Assembly: GCA_022870745.1 (NCBI GenBank)
Contig: CP085323.1
Coordinates: 5,146,001 to 5,210,000 of the forward strand
From: Silvibacterium acidisoli
Lineage (GTDB): Bacteria; Acidobacteriota; Terriglobia; Terriglobales; Acidobacteriaceae
DNA: 64,000 nt
Reading direction: 5' to 3'
Shown in pieces: positions 44,062 through 53,478 of the stretch. The number at the start of each line of letters is the position of its first letter. Positions within the stretch are counted from its first letter, which is position 1. The position numbers were made by a program, and so were the translations under genes. The notes below the pieces were generated by a model, which was not told the origin of the DNA, did not search any database, and saw only the letters and a list, made by a program, of their open reading frames with translations.

Positions 44062-45078
44062 ATGTTCAAGCTACGTTCTTCACTCCTGCAGGCAGGACTC
44101 ATGCTTCTAATTACAGTTCCCTTTGCATCAGCCCAGAACGAGTGGAAGGTAAAGAACACCTTTCACCTTGGTGGAGAAGGTGGATGGGATTATGTAACAG
44201 TCGATGCGCCTGAACATCGCATCTTTGTAACCCGTTCAACACATACCATGGCGATCAGTACAGATAGCGGAAAGGTTCTGGGTGATATTCCCGGCCAGAC
44301 CCGATCGCATGGTGTCGCGATTGTTCCCCGCCTGGGCCGGGGCTTCATCACTGACGGAGGCGGTTCAGGTTCGATCGTCGTTTTCGATCTGAAAACCTAT
44401 GCGGTACTGGGAAAGATTCCGACGATGCCTGACTCCGACGGCATCATCTACGATGCAAAATCTGATCGCGTCCTTGCAGTATCAGGCGACGGTGGTGCCC
44501 TGATGACCTTCAAGCCGGACATTGATCCAAAGAACGGTAAGATCGATCCTCCGATTGCGCTCGGCGGTTCGCCTGAGTTTCTTGCAACCGACGGAGCCGG
44601 CAAAGTCTTCGTCAACATTGAAGACAAGGACGTTGTGGCAGTCGTCGATCTACACTCCCGCAAAGTGATTGCACGCTGGCCTGTGAAACCAGCGGGGCAT
44701 CCCGTGGGAATGGCAATTGACGCACCGCATCACAGGCTCTTCATCGGCGCGAGAAATCCCCAGAAACTGGTAGTCATGAACACGGAGACCGGATCCATTG
44801 AAGCAGCCATTCCGATCGGGGCTGGCGTGGATGCAACGGCCTTCGACAATGGACAGGCATTTGCCAGTTGTGGAGATGGGACCCTTACCGTGAGCGGTGA
44901 AACGAATGGCAAATGGGATGCGCAGCAGGTCTTAAAGACCGCCGCGGGTGCCCGCACGATGGGATTCGATCATGCAAATCATCGCATTTATTTGCCGACC
45001 GCCGAGCTCGAGCCAGCGACCACTGGCAGGCCCAAACCGAAGCCGGGCACGTTCATGATCCTTGAAGCCGGGCGGTGA
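44062..45078 (+). CDS. Exported YVTN/YncE-like beta-propeller protein
   Basis: This 338-residue protein has a signal peptide (cleavage near PFASAQ) and repeated blades (WDYVTVDAPEHRIFVT, SIVVFDLKTYAVLGKIP, VVAVVDLHSRKVIARWP, LVVMNTETGSIEAAIP). This matches the YVTN/YncE family of periplasmic propellers; the ligand is unknown. RBS GAAGGAGAA precedes the ATG at 44062. The tandem CTTAAG boxes upstream tie it to the two-component system just before it. Confidence 0.87.
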   Translation: MFKLRSSLLQAGLMLLITVPFASAQNEWKVKNTFHLGGEGGWDYVTVDAPEHRIFVTRSTHTMAISTDSGKVLGDIPGQTRSHGVAIVPRLGRGFITDGGGSGSIVVFDLKTYAVLGKIPTMPDSDGIIYDAKSDRVLAVSGDGGALMTFKPDIDPKNGKIDPPIALGGSPEFLATDGAGKVFVNIEDKDVVAVVDLHSRKVIARWPVKPAGHPVGMAIDAPHHRLFIGARNPQKLVVMNTETGSIEAAIPIGAGVDATAFDNGQAFASCGDGTLTVSGETNGKWDAQQVLKTAAGARTMGFDHANHRIYLPTAELEPATTGRPKPKPGTFMILEAGR

Positions 45079-45177
45079 GCAAGCGGGGCGCTCACTGCAG
45101 AAGTGCCAACCTTCCCTGCAAGTAGCTGGGCTTCAGCATTGCTCACGCCTACAAGTGAGTATGCAGGAGCAAACGGC

Positions 45178-46155
45178 ATGGTCCTATCAGCAATTCATAC
45201 ACAGTCGATAGGGGCGATCGGCGTTGATTGCATTGTTTCTTCCCTCCAATCTTTGTTGGAGAGTGCAGGCCTTAAACAATACAGTCGTGCCGCATCGCTC
45301 TGGCTCTTCTTTGCAGGCTGCGGCGTCCTTGAACTATGTATCAGCATCACTCTCGGCAAATTCATTGAGTGGTGGCGGCCGCTCACCAGTTGGACCAGGC
45401 GAAACTCTGTCGCAGCAGATGTAACCTACGCGATTTTCGTGCGAACTGTTCTCTTCCCGCTGGTTGCCTATTTTGAGTTCGACTGGCTTCGAAGAGGATA
45501 CGAAGCATTTCTTCTAGGGCACTCCATACATCCGCCATCTTTGGTCTCGCTTTTTCCGGGACTGGCATGGTGGCCAGCACTTGCCTTCCTGGCGAACTTC
45601 GCCCTCCTCGACCTGGCCGACTACTGGAAGCATCGCCTGTCGCATCGATATGGATGGTGGTACGGCATCCATTCCCTCCACCATGCAGAAGATCAAATGA
45701 CCTTCTGGTCTGACGAACGCTCGCATGTTCTCGAAGATGCAATCACATATGTGTGGCTTATCGCTGTAGGCGTCGCGATCGGCGTTCCGTCCTTTCAGTT
45801 TCCATTTCTGATTCTTTGCTTAAGGTTTGTAGGCAGCCTTGCCCATTCGAATACCCGGATCGACTACGGATGGCTAGGAGAGCGCATCCTCATTTCACCG
45901 CGTTTTCACCGCACGCATCATGCACTCAAGGCAGCAGGCAGACGGAGCTGCAACTTTGGCACAGCGCTGCCATGGTGGGATATGGCTTTCGGAACAGCCC
46001 GCTTCGGAGACAACACCATCGAGACCGGCGATGCAGGGGCAGAGGTCGTGATGGTCAGCGGCTCCTGGGGACAGCAGCAGGCCGCGGGCTTTCGCCGCAT
46101 GCTTCGCCTGGCCCATCGCGGCAGGAAAAGCAAGGTAGTGAGGACTGCGCAATGA
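45178..46155 (+). CDS. Fatty acid hydroxylase/sterol desaturase superfamily protein
   Basis: This 325-residue integral membrane di-iron enzyme has at least four hydrophobic segments and the three histidine clusters of the superfamily: DYWKHRLSHRYGW, HSLHHAEDQMTF, and LISPRFHRTHH. It would hydroxylate or desaturate a lipid in the inner membrane; the substrate cannot be told. The ATG at 45178 has AGGAG nine bases upstream; the longer frame from 45103 is not supported. Its stop overlaps the start of a YqcI/YcgG-family gene, so the two work together or at least are co-produced. Confidence 0.88.
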   Translation: MVLSAIHTQSIGAIGVDCIVSSLQSLLESAGLKQYSRAASLWLFFAGCGVLELCISITLGKFIEWWRPLTSWTRRNSVAADVTYAIFVRTVLFPLVAYFEFDWLRRGYEAFLLGHSIHPPSLVSLFPGLAWWPALAFLANFALLDLADYWKHRLSHRYGWWYGIHSLHHAEDQMTFWSDERSHVLEDAITYVWLIAVGVAIGVPSFQFPFLILCLRFVGSLAHSNTRIDYGWLGERILISPRFHRTHHALKAAGRRSCNFGTALPWWDMAFGTARFGDNTIETGDAGAEVVMVSGSWGQQQAAGFRRMLRLAHRGRKSKVVRTAQ

Positions 46156-46886
46156 GTTTTGTTGAAGTAGCAGCATGGGCGAACAGGGTTCTGGATCACG
46201 GAAAATTAGGAATAGAGCCGAAGGAGAGTTGGAAGCTTAAGGCCTACAACGACTACAGAGCGAAACTTCGTGAGACTGGCTATCCCTGTTTTTTTGGACA
46301 GACAGCCGAGATTCGCGGCGAAATGATCTATACCTTCGTCTCATTCGATTCTCTCAAACCCTTCGTCAGGAATATGAGCCAGTTCGTACACCTGATTCAA
46401 ACAAGGGATCATGAGCGATCAAGCCTGGTCGCCTTCTTCAAGCCGGACCCGGGCCTGACCGATCATACTCAGTTCACTTATCGCTTCTGGTCCGCCCTGC
46501 AGTTTCTTCGCGATCACGACGAAGCATCTACGACACATCGGGAGCCGGAAGATCCTTTGTGGGAGTTCTCCTTCGACGGCTGCGAGATGTTTGTCGTTGG
46601 CGCATCGCCAACCTACCGGCAACGTGGCAGCAGAAACCTGGGCGACGGAATGGTCCTCATTTTCCAACCGCGTGTCCTCTTTATCGACCCGGAAACATCC
46701 GAGCCGATTTCCGGAGAAGTGCGCCGGCGGATACATAAACGGATGCTGACGTATGACGGTATGCCTGTCCATCCAGATATCGGCCTCTATGGACAAGACA
46801 CGAATCGCGAGTGGAAACAGTATGTGCTCGCGGATGACAACTCGCCTGAGGATGGTCGTTGCCCCTTTCATCCACGTCAGAAATGA
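46152..46886 (+). CDS. YqcI/YcgG-family protein
   Basis: This 244-residue soluble protein shows TGYPCFFGQTAEIRGEMIYTF near the N-terminus, EFSFDGCEMFVVGASPTYRQRGSRN in the middle and a C-terminal RCPFHP. These are hallmarks of the YqcI/YcgG family, which has no settled function; conserved cysteines suggest metal or redox chemistry. The ATG at 46152 overlaps the hydroxylase stop by 4 bp. The frame stays open far upstream on this strand, but that part overlaps the hydroxylase gene and is a shadow. Confidence 0.82.
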   Translation: MSFVEVAAWANRVLDHGKLGIEPKESWKLKAYNDYRAKLRETGYPCFFGQTAEIRGEMIYTFVSFDSLKPFVRNMSQFVHLIQTRDHERSSLVAFFKPDPGLTDHTQFTYRFWSALQFLRDHDEASTTHREPEDPLWEFSFDGCEMFVVGASPTYRQRGSRNLGDGMVLIFQPRVLFIDPETSEPISGEVRRRIHKRMLTYDGMPVHPDIGLYGQDTNREWKQYVLADDNSPEDGRCPFHPRQK

Positions 46887-46890
46887 GCGT

Positions 46891-47670
46891 CTATCGCATC
46901 TGCTTTCCATGAGACGCGATCAGATCCTGCCATCCCTTCCGGCTCATCCTAAGCCTCAAGCCGCTGTGCAGAACTACTGCGCCCTCACTGCGACTGGCAT
47001 GAAAGATCTCGCGCACCCTGTCGACATTGACGATGATGGAGCGATGGATTCTCACGAACTTTCGGGGATCGAGTGTGCAGGCCATCTGCTTGATCGTTTC
47101 ACGCAGCATGAAGGACTTTGGCCCAACGTGAAGACAGCAATAATAGTCTGCCGCTTCGACCCAATCGATCTCCGTGACTGTTACAAACGTGTCCTTGCCG
47201 CCGTTCGGCACGAGCAGACGCGTGGGATACCGCTCTGAGTTCGTGGCGTCAGCCAGTCCCGCCAGCACAGATCGGAGTTGCTCCTGCGTGGCGAGCGCAC
47301 GATCGGCTGCCAGCCGTTCGCGGACACGGGTCACAGCTGCACTCAGGCGTTCCGCTTCAACAGGCTTCGTAAGATAATCAATCGCCTCAATACCGAAGGC
47401 CTGGACCGCATAGTGAGGGTGCGCCGTGACGAACACAACGGCCGGCGAGGCTAAAGCTTCAGTTCGCGCGAGCGCCTCAAATCCGTTGTGAACCGGCATC
47501 TGTATATCGAGAAAGAGTACGTCGATCGATGCATCGCGCAAGGCCGAGACGACCTCGCGGCCATTTCGGCATTCGCCTGCTATCTCAACCGCTTCATCGC
47601 TCGAAAGCAAATAGCGAAGCCGCTCACGCGCCAGCGGCTCATCGTCGGCAATCAATGCTTTCAGTTTCAT
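46891..47670 (-). CDS. LytTR-type response regulator
   Basis: This 259-residue regulator has a receiver (ALIADDEPLARERLR; phospho-acceptor Asp in VLFLDIQMPVHNG; Lys in DYLTKPVEAERL) and a C-terminal LytTR DNA-binding domain (IDWVEAADYYCCLH, LDPRKFVRIHRSIIVNVDRV). It overlaps the kinase gene by 4 bp and works with it. Divergently placed genes for an RND efflux pump start 1.4 kb to the right and are plausible targets. Confidence 0.94.
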   Translation of the reverse strand: MKLKALIADDEPLARERLRYLLSSDEAVEIAGECRNGREVVSALRDASIDVLFLDIQMPVHNGFEALARTEALASPAVVFVTAHPHYAVQAFGIEAIDYLTKPVEAERLSAAVTRVRERLAADRALATQEQLRSVLAGLADATNSERYPTRLLVPNGGKDTFVTVTEIDWVEAADYYCCLHVGPKSFMLRETIKQMACTLDPRKFVRIHRSIIVNVDRVREIFHASRSEGAVVLHSGLRLRMSRKGWQDLIASHGKQMR

Positions 47671-48785
47671 CCCAGGTTCGGTTCGTAGGGTATGGTTATG
47701 GCCACTTCGAATTCGCCGTACTCGACGGCCTGGGCGGTCATTGCATGCCGCTCCGGGTAGAAGTGCGCAAGCCGCTCGCGAGTATTCTTCAGGCCGATTC
47801 CGTGACCGCTCGATTCACTCTTCACAGAGACGTCGGGAACGGTATTCGAAACACGAAACTTCAACTGCGTTCCCTCAAGCTTCGCCGACGCTTCAATACA
47901 TGAAGCATCCTCGCATTGCGCTACGCCATGGCGAATCGCATTCTCCATGATGGGCTGGAGAAGGAAACAAGGCACCAGTCCGTTCAAAGCTTCGGGATCG
48001 ATCCTGAGATCAAAACGCAAGCGATCTGCGAAACGAACCTGTTCAATGGCCAGATAGTTCTCGACGATCTCCAGCTCCTGCCAGAGGGGAACTTTCTGCG
48101 GAGCGCTGCGCTGCAGAGTCGACTTCAAAATGCTGTTCAAATGAGAAAGCATCTCCGAAGCCTCTTGCTGGCGCCCAAACTCAACGAGAGAAGTAATGGC
48201 ATTCAGCGTGTTGAAGAGAAAATGCGGCTCGAGCTGCATCTGCAGGGCGTGCAGCTGCGCTGCAGATAGCTGACGCTCCAGTTCGAGAGAGCGAATCGCT
48301 TCGTTCTGCGCGCGGAGCCGTGCCTGCATGACGCCGGTGATAGCAAAGACGAAACCGTAGATCAATATCTCGATGCCGAAGCGGTTCAGGTTCATGAGAT
48401 AGCGCCACATCATCTTCGACGATGCTTCGTCCCATCCAAGAACGAAACCGAGGCTCCAGAGCAGGAAGAGATGAGTACCCGCAAGCAGTGAGCCCATGAG
48501 CAGATGAATCGAAATAGAACGTGGGGTAAAGCTTACAGCGATAGGAAACCGGCGGCTAAGGACCCACATGCCACTTGCTATGCACGCCCACCAAAGCCAG
48601 AATACGCTGCCATAAATCAATGATGGAATGTGTGTGACAGAATGGCATTCGCTGGCCGTCGCCGCAGCGAGGCACATGGCCAGACCGTACGGAAACAGGT
48701 GTCCACCGGCATGGACCTCACGGCGCGGACCATCTGTTGACTGCGACAGTGGAACAGGTTGTTGTATAGCGTCGATTGCATTCAT
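47667..48785 (-). CDS. LytS/YehU-type sensor histidine kinase
   Basis: This 372-residue kinase has four predicted transmembrane helices in the first 155 residues, a coiled coil, the His_kinase motif LQMQLEPHFLFNTLNAI (His188), and an HATPase domain with LLQPIMENAIRHGV and GHGIGLKNTRERL. The ATG at 48785 is chosen over 48800 because GGAGG lies eight bases upstream. The sensor has no extra domain, so the signal may be membrane- or cell-envelope-related. It forms an operon with the LytTR regulator. Confidence 0.93.
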   Translation of the reverse strand: MNAIDAIQQPVPLSQSTDGPRREVHAGGHLFPYGLAMCLAAATASECHSVTHIPSLIYGSVFWLWWACIASGMWVLSRRFPIAVSFTPRSISIHLLMGSLLAGTHLFLLWSLGFVLGWDEASSKMMWRYLMNLNRFGIEILIYGFVFAITGVMQARLRAQNEAIRSLELERQLSAAQLHALQMQLEPHFLFNTLNAITSLVEFGRQQEASEMLSHLNSILKSTLQRSAPQKVPLWQELEIVENYLAIEQVRFADRLRFDLRIDPEALNGLVPCFLLQPIMENAIRHGVAQCEDASCIEASAKLEGTQLKFRVSNTVPDVSVKSESSGHGIGLKNTRERLAHFYPERHAMTAQAVEYGEFEVAITIPYEPNLG

Positions 48786-49050
48786 CCCGAATGCCTCCAT
48801 ACAGACGGACCGTGCATACCAGGCTTGCAGACGGCACCATGTCCTTCCAACCAGTATCTTCTCAACTCCCGCCCGGTTTCAGAAGTTTGCAGCCAACCCT
48901 GCAGATTTTGCAAGGAAGGGCGCTTTCCTGTCGAGGTGCGCGACGTCGTGCAGCCGCCACGAGGGCTTCCCTGCAAAGGCCGCCTCTCCCGCTGCATTCC
49001 GCTGGCATCGCCCTATCGCGGTACAGATCCTGTAGACGAGGTCCGATGCC

Positions 49051-50253
49051 ATGAACCGAATCGCACAGCTCTCGACGTGTGTTCTAACCGGATGCCTGCT
49101 TATCAGCGGCTGCCAACGTGTATCAGCGAAGACAGAGGACCAGGCGGCAAACGGCGTGCCGGTCCGTGCTGTGCGCGCTGATGTCCGGGATGTGCCCTTC
49201 GAGATTGCCGCAGTAGGAACAGTAGAGGCGATTCACAGCGTCTCCGTTAGAGCCCGGGTCACCGGCCCCATTGCACGCGTGGCTTTTACAGAAGGTCAGA
49301 ACGTTACAAAAGGCCAGTTGCTGTTCACGATCGATCGGGTTGCTCTGGACAGGCAGGCCGCCGAACAGAAAGCAGCAGAAGAGCGGGATGCCGCCATGGA
49401 GGAACAAGCTCGAGCCGTCCTGGCGCGTGACGCGGCTTCAGAGAAGCAGAGCCGTTCGGAGGCTGGAATCGCAGTCAAGCTCGGGGAACTCGGTGTGATC
49501 TCAGGTCAGAGGGTGAATCAGCTGACTACCGCGCAGGATACCGCGAGTGCCGGGCTCGCAGCCGACAAAGCTTCACTGGCCGCAGCCGAAGCCACGTTGA
49601 AAGGAGACCGGGCACGGCTTGCGGAGCTCGAGCTTCAGCAGAGTCTGACGAGTGTCGATGCGCCTATCTCCGGACGGGCAGGTGCTGTTCTTGTGAAGGA
49701 GGGCAACCTGGTTAACGGCGCGGACACGACGCTCGTCACATTGCTGCAGTTGGCTCCCATCTACGCAACGTTCAGCGTGCCGCAGCAATCGCTGCCTGAA
49801 ATCCAGCGCCTCAACGCGCAGGGCGCTCTGGCGGTCGAGGCGACAGACGACCAGGGTGTGCATGCGACAGGGCGGCTTGCGTTTATCGACAATACCGTAG
49901 ACACGAACACTGGAGCAATCCAGTTGAAGGCGGCCTTCGCCAATACGGGCAATGGCTTATGGCCTGGAGAGTTCGTTCACGTGCGTCTTCGCCTGCGCCT
50001 CGAAAAGGCGAAGACAGTCGTTCCTGACGCATGCATCGAGGACGGGCTCGACGGGAAATATGCGTGGGTGATTCATGATGGTCGCGCCGCAATGACTCCG
50101 GTCTCTGTTGAGCGTGTCTATGCCCCGCAGGATGCGCAGGGGATGGCGGTGATCACCAGCGGCCTCCGGCGCGGCGATCTCGTCGTGACAGAAGGGCAAC
50201 TTCGGCTCACGGCCGGAGCGCGTGTAGCCCTTCTCGGCAACCAGGGCTCGTGA
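49051..50253 (+). CDS. RND efflux periplasmic adaptor (membrane fusion) lipoprotein
   Basis: This 400-residue adaptor has a lipobox LLISGC (lipid on about Cys21), then VRARVTGPIARVAFTEGQNVTKGQLLFTID (first lipoyl half), a long alpha-hairpin (about 105-195), SVDAPISGRAGAVLVKEGNLV (second lipoyl half), and barrel and membrane-proximal domains. It links the RND pump at 50281 to an outer-membrane channel, which is not encoded nearby. The two genes are 27 bases apart. The start is divergent from the LytS/LytTR pair. Confidence 0.93.
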   Translation: MNRIAQLSTCVLTGCLLISGCQRVSAKTEDQAANGVPVRAVRADVRDVPFEIAAVGTVEAIHSVSVRARVTGPIARVAFTEGQNVTKGQLLFTIDRVALDRQAAEQKAAEERDAAMEEQARAVLARDAASEKQSRSEAGIAVKLGELGVISGQRVNQLTTAQDTASAGLAADKASLAAAEATLKGDRARLAELELQQSLTSVDAPISGRAGAVLVKEGNLVNGADTTLVTLLQLAPIYATFSVPQQSLPEIQRLNAQGALAVEATDDQGVHATGRLAFIDNTVDTNTGAIQLKAAFANTGNGLWPGEFVHVRLRLRLEKAKTVVPDACIEDGLDGKYAWVIHDGRAAMTPVSVERVYAPQDAQGMAVITSGLRRGDLVVTEGQLRLTAGARVALLGNQGS

Positions 50254-50280
50254 TTCAGACGAACACACGGAGGCACGAGC

Positions 50281-53200
50281 ATGCGCATCACGAACTTCTT
50301 CATCGAACACGCCACGACTACGGCGCTCGTTACTGCGGCCATCGCCGGTTTTGGAGCCCTCAGCTACACCTCGTTGCCGGTTAGCAATCTGCCCGAGGTT
50401 GAGTATCCCAGCATCTATGTGTCGGCGAATCTGCCCGGAGCGAATCCTGATGTGATGGCTTCAATGGTTGCCACACCGCTTGAAAGCACTTTCTCGATGA
50501 TTCCCGGGCTGGCCAGTATGACGTCCTCGAGCCAGATGGGGCAGACGAACATCAGCCTTCTCTTCGATCTCAACCGGAACATCGACGCAGCCGCGCAGGA
50601 TGTTCAGGCCGCCATCGCCCGCGCTCAGGGCGACCTGCCGGCAAACATGCCGTCCCCGCCTGCGTACTCTAAGGTGAATCAGACGGATTCGCCGATTCTA
50701 TGGCTTGAAATGTCATCGACGACAATGAACCTGGACGATTTCGCCCAGTATGCAAACGATGTCTTCTCCAAACGCATCGCCATGGTCAGCGGAGTTTCCC
50801 AGGTGCCGGTATGGGGACCCGAAAGGCCGGCGATTCGTGTGCAGGTTGATCCTGCGCGCCTTGCTGCCCACGGGCTCGACCTCGAGATGATACGCGCGGC
50901 TCTCACTACAAACAGCACCAGCCTGCCCTCAGGTACGCTGTATGGCGACGCGCACGACTACTCGCTGCAGACGAACAGCCAGTTGAATACCACCCAGCAG
51001 TTCTCGAATCTCGTTGTGGCGTGGCGCGATGGCGCGCCCCTGCGTCTTGACCAGGTAGCGACGGTAGCAGCCGGTTCCAGCAATGACAGGAGCCGCTTCT
51101 GGATCAATGGCCGACGTAGCGTGATCCTTGCAGTGCGCAAGCAGCCCGGAGTGAACACCGTCGAAGTGGCGGACCATGTGAAAGAAGTAGTCCGCACACT
51201 GGCTGCGTCACTTCCTCCAGGTGTCACTGTAGGTAAGGTCGCCGATGAAGCGGATACCGTTCGTGATGCGATTGCAGAGGTTAACAAAACACTGCTCATC
51301 ACCATCGTGCTCGTGGTCGCGGTCATCTTCGCATTCCTCGGAACAGTCTCCTCGACACTGATCGCCGCGGCAACGATTCCTGTGTCTGTCCTGGGATCCT
51401 TTATTGCCATGCGCCTGCTCGGCTACTCCGTGGACATGTTCTCCATGATGGGCATCACGCTCTCGGTGGGCTTCATCGTCGATGATGCCATTGTGATGAT
51501 CGAGAATATCGTTCGCCATCGCGAGATGGGAAAGAGCCGCATGCAGGCCGCGAAAGACGGCGCCTCTGAAGTTGGATTCACAATCATCTCCATGACCGTC
51601 TCATTAGTTGCGGTCTTCCTGCCGATTCTTTTTCTCAACGGTGTCCTGGGGCGACTCCTGCGGGAGTTCGCCGTCACAATCTCCGTCTCCATCCTGCTCT
51701 CCGGCTTTACCGCACTTACGTTGACGCCCATGCTGTGCGGCCGCTATCTGGGCGAACGCAACCATGGAGAAAGCGCATTCAGTCGATGGACAGAACGCGT
51801 GTATGGGCATATGGAAGGCCTCTACCGCCGCTCGCTCGACGTGGTGCTTCACCATCCGCGCATTACCACCGGAGCCAGCATTGCGATGAGCCTGCTTACC
51901 CTCATCCTGCTTGTCTACATGCCCAAGAGCTTCATGCCAAATGTGGATGTGGGCGGCTTCAGCGGACAGCTCGAAGCCTCGCAGAACACGTCCCTGGAAC
52001 GGATGATTCATTACGGCGAACGAGTGAATGCCGCGATGCGGAAGCTGCCGTGGATGTCGAGTAACCTTTCCGGGATTGAGAACGTCAATGGCGGATGGCT
52101 TCACGTGAACTTATCCGATGATCCACGGCGCCCTCGCGCTGAGGTCATCATGGCGGAGCTGCAGAAGCAGCTCGATAGCATTCCGGGACTGAAAGTGTAT
52201 CTGCGGCAGGATCATTTCCTCAGTCTCGGCCAGGACGAGGGACGTTCGCAATACTCCGCAATCCTGGAAGGGCCGGATGCAGATGAGCTTTACCGCTGGG
52301 CTCCCCGGCTCAAACAAGCATTGGATACGCTACCGCAACTGAACAATGTCTCGACCGACCTCAAAATCAGCTCGCCACGCGTTAACGTGGATATCCGCCG
52401 CGACCTTGCAATGTCTCTGGGAGTCGATCCCGAACGCATCGCAAATACGCTCTATGACGCTTACGGTAACCGCATCGCCAGCACAATTACCGTCGCCTCG
52501 CGCAAGTACGACATTATCGTCGGCGTGTCGGACGCATACCAGCGGGGTCCCTATGCGATCGACGGCCTGTATCTGCGCTCGAGCGCCGGAAGCCTCGTAC
52601 CCATCAGTGCCGTGACAACTCGCAAAGAGACCGTTGCGCCGCTGACAGTCCATCATGCCGGGCAGTTTCCCGCGGTGACCTTCCAGTTCGATCTTCGCCA
52701 CGGCTCCTCGCTCGACACAGCAACGACGCTCATCCGTAACACCGCAGCGAGCATCGGCATGCCTGCTACCCTGTCGTTTGCGTTCCAGGGAACAGCCGCC
52801 CAGTTCCAGAGTTCCCTGAAAGGCCTCGGGCTGCTGCTGGTCATCGCTGTGATGGTTATCTATCTGGTGCTGGGGATTCTGTACGAGAGCTTTATTCATC
52901 CCATTACGATTCTCTCCGGCCTGCCGCCTGCTGCGATCGGCGCAGTGTTCGCCTTGTTGCTCTGCGGGCAGGACCTGAACCTCTACTCTTTCCTGGGAAT
53001 GATTCTGCTCATTGGCATCGTCAAGAAGAATGCAATCATGATCGTGGATTTCGCGCTGCAGGCCCAGAGGGAGCAGCATCTTGAACCGGCGGATGCAATC
53101 TACCAGGGCTGCATCCAACGCTTTCGCCCGATCATGATGACAACCATGGCCGCCCTGCTCGGAGCGATTCCTGTGGCTCTGGCAACGGGAGTCGGCGGAG

Positions 53201-53376
53201 AAGCTCGCCGGCCTCTGGGGATAGCAGTTGTTGGCGGCCTGCTCCTGTCTCAATTACTCACCCTGTACGTCACACCGGTGATCTACCTGAGCCTCGCATC
53301 GCTCGCAAAGAGACCGGCCTCGAGCCTGCCAGGGTTCATTGCCGAAGCGACCCCCGAGACCATTTCGCGAAGCTGA
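50281..53376 (+). CDS. RND multidrug efflux permease (MdtB/MdtC-like)
   Basis: This 1031-residue inner-membrane pump of the HAE-1 type has a first helix and porter domain (SNLPEVEYPSIYVSANLPGANPD), transmembrane bundle one with GIVDDAIVMIENIVRH-like residues (VGFIVDDAIVMIENI), a second porter repeat after about 545, and bundle two with GIVKKNAIMIVDFALQ and FRPIMMTTMAALLGAIP. The length and the PEVEYPSI segment are nearer MdtB/MdtC than AcrB. It exports drugs, bile-salt-like compounds or other amphiphiles by proton antiport. It is co-transcribed with the adaptor. Confidence 0.94.
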   Translation: MRITNFFIEHATTTALVTAAIAGFGALSYTSLPVSNLPEVEYPSIYVSANLPGANPDVMASMVATPLESTFSMIPGLASMTSSSQMGQTNISLLFDLNRNIDAAAQDVQAAIARAQGDLPANMPSPPAYSKVNQTDSPILWLEMSSTTMNLDDFAQYANDVFSKRIAMVSGVSQVPVWGPERPAIRVQVDPARLAAHGLDLEMIRAALTTNSTSLPSGTLYGDAHDYSLQTNSQLNTTQQFSNLVVAWRDGAPLRLDQVATVAAGSSNDRSRFWINGRRSVILAVRKQPGVNTVEVADHVKEVVRTLAASLPPGVTVGKVADEADTVRDAIAEVNKTLLITIVLVVAVIFAFLGTVSSTLIAAATIPVSVLGSFIAMRLLGYSVDMFSMMGITLSVGFIVDDAIVMIENIVRHREMGKSRMQAAKDGASEVGFTIISMTVSLVAVFLPILFLNGVLGRLLREFAVTISVSILLSGFTALTLTPMLCGRYLGERNHGESAFSRWTERVYGHMEGLYRRSLDVVLHHPRITTGASIAMSLLTLILLVYMPKSFMPNVDVGGFSGQLEASQNTSLERMIHYGERVNAAMRKLPWMSSNLSGIENVNGGWLHVNLSDDPRRPRAEVIMAELQKQLDSIPGLKVYLRQDHFLSLGQDEGRSQYSAILEGPDADELYRWAPRLKQALDTLPQLNNVSTDLKISSPRVNVDIRRDLAMSLGVDPERIANTLYDAYGNRIASTITVASRKYDIIVGVSDAYQRGPYAIDGLYLRSSAGSLVPISAVTTRKETVAPLTVHHAGQFPAVTFQFDLRHGSSLDTATTLIRNTAASIGMPATLSFAFQGTAAQFQSSLKGLGLLLVIAVMVIYLVLGILYESFIHPITILSGLPPAAIGAVFALLLCGQDLNLYSFLGMILLIGIVKKNAIMIVDFALQAQREQHLEPADAIYQGCIQRFRPIMMTTMAALLGAIPVALATGVGGEARRPLGIAVVGGLLLSQLLTLYVTPVIYLSLASLAKRPASSLPGFIAEATPETISRS

Positions 53377-53478
53377 AAAACAGGACGCTACAAGAAGGCC
53401 GCCGCCTCCCATGGCATAGAGCGTCCCAAAGCTGATACTCCGTTCCGGCTTTGTTACGCTGTTGTTGGAGCGCTACGT

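Noticed and set aside
45753..46151. N-terminal extension of the YqcI/YcgG frame
   Set aside because: It overlaps the hydroxylase coding sequence in another frame, and the family starts at 46152.
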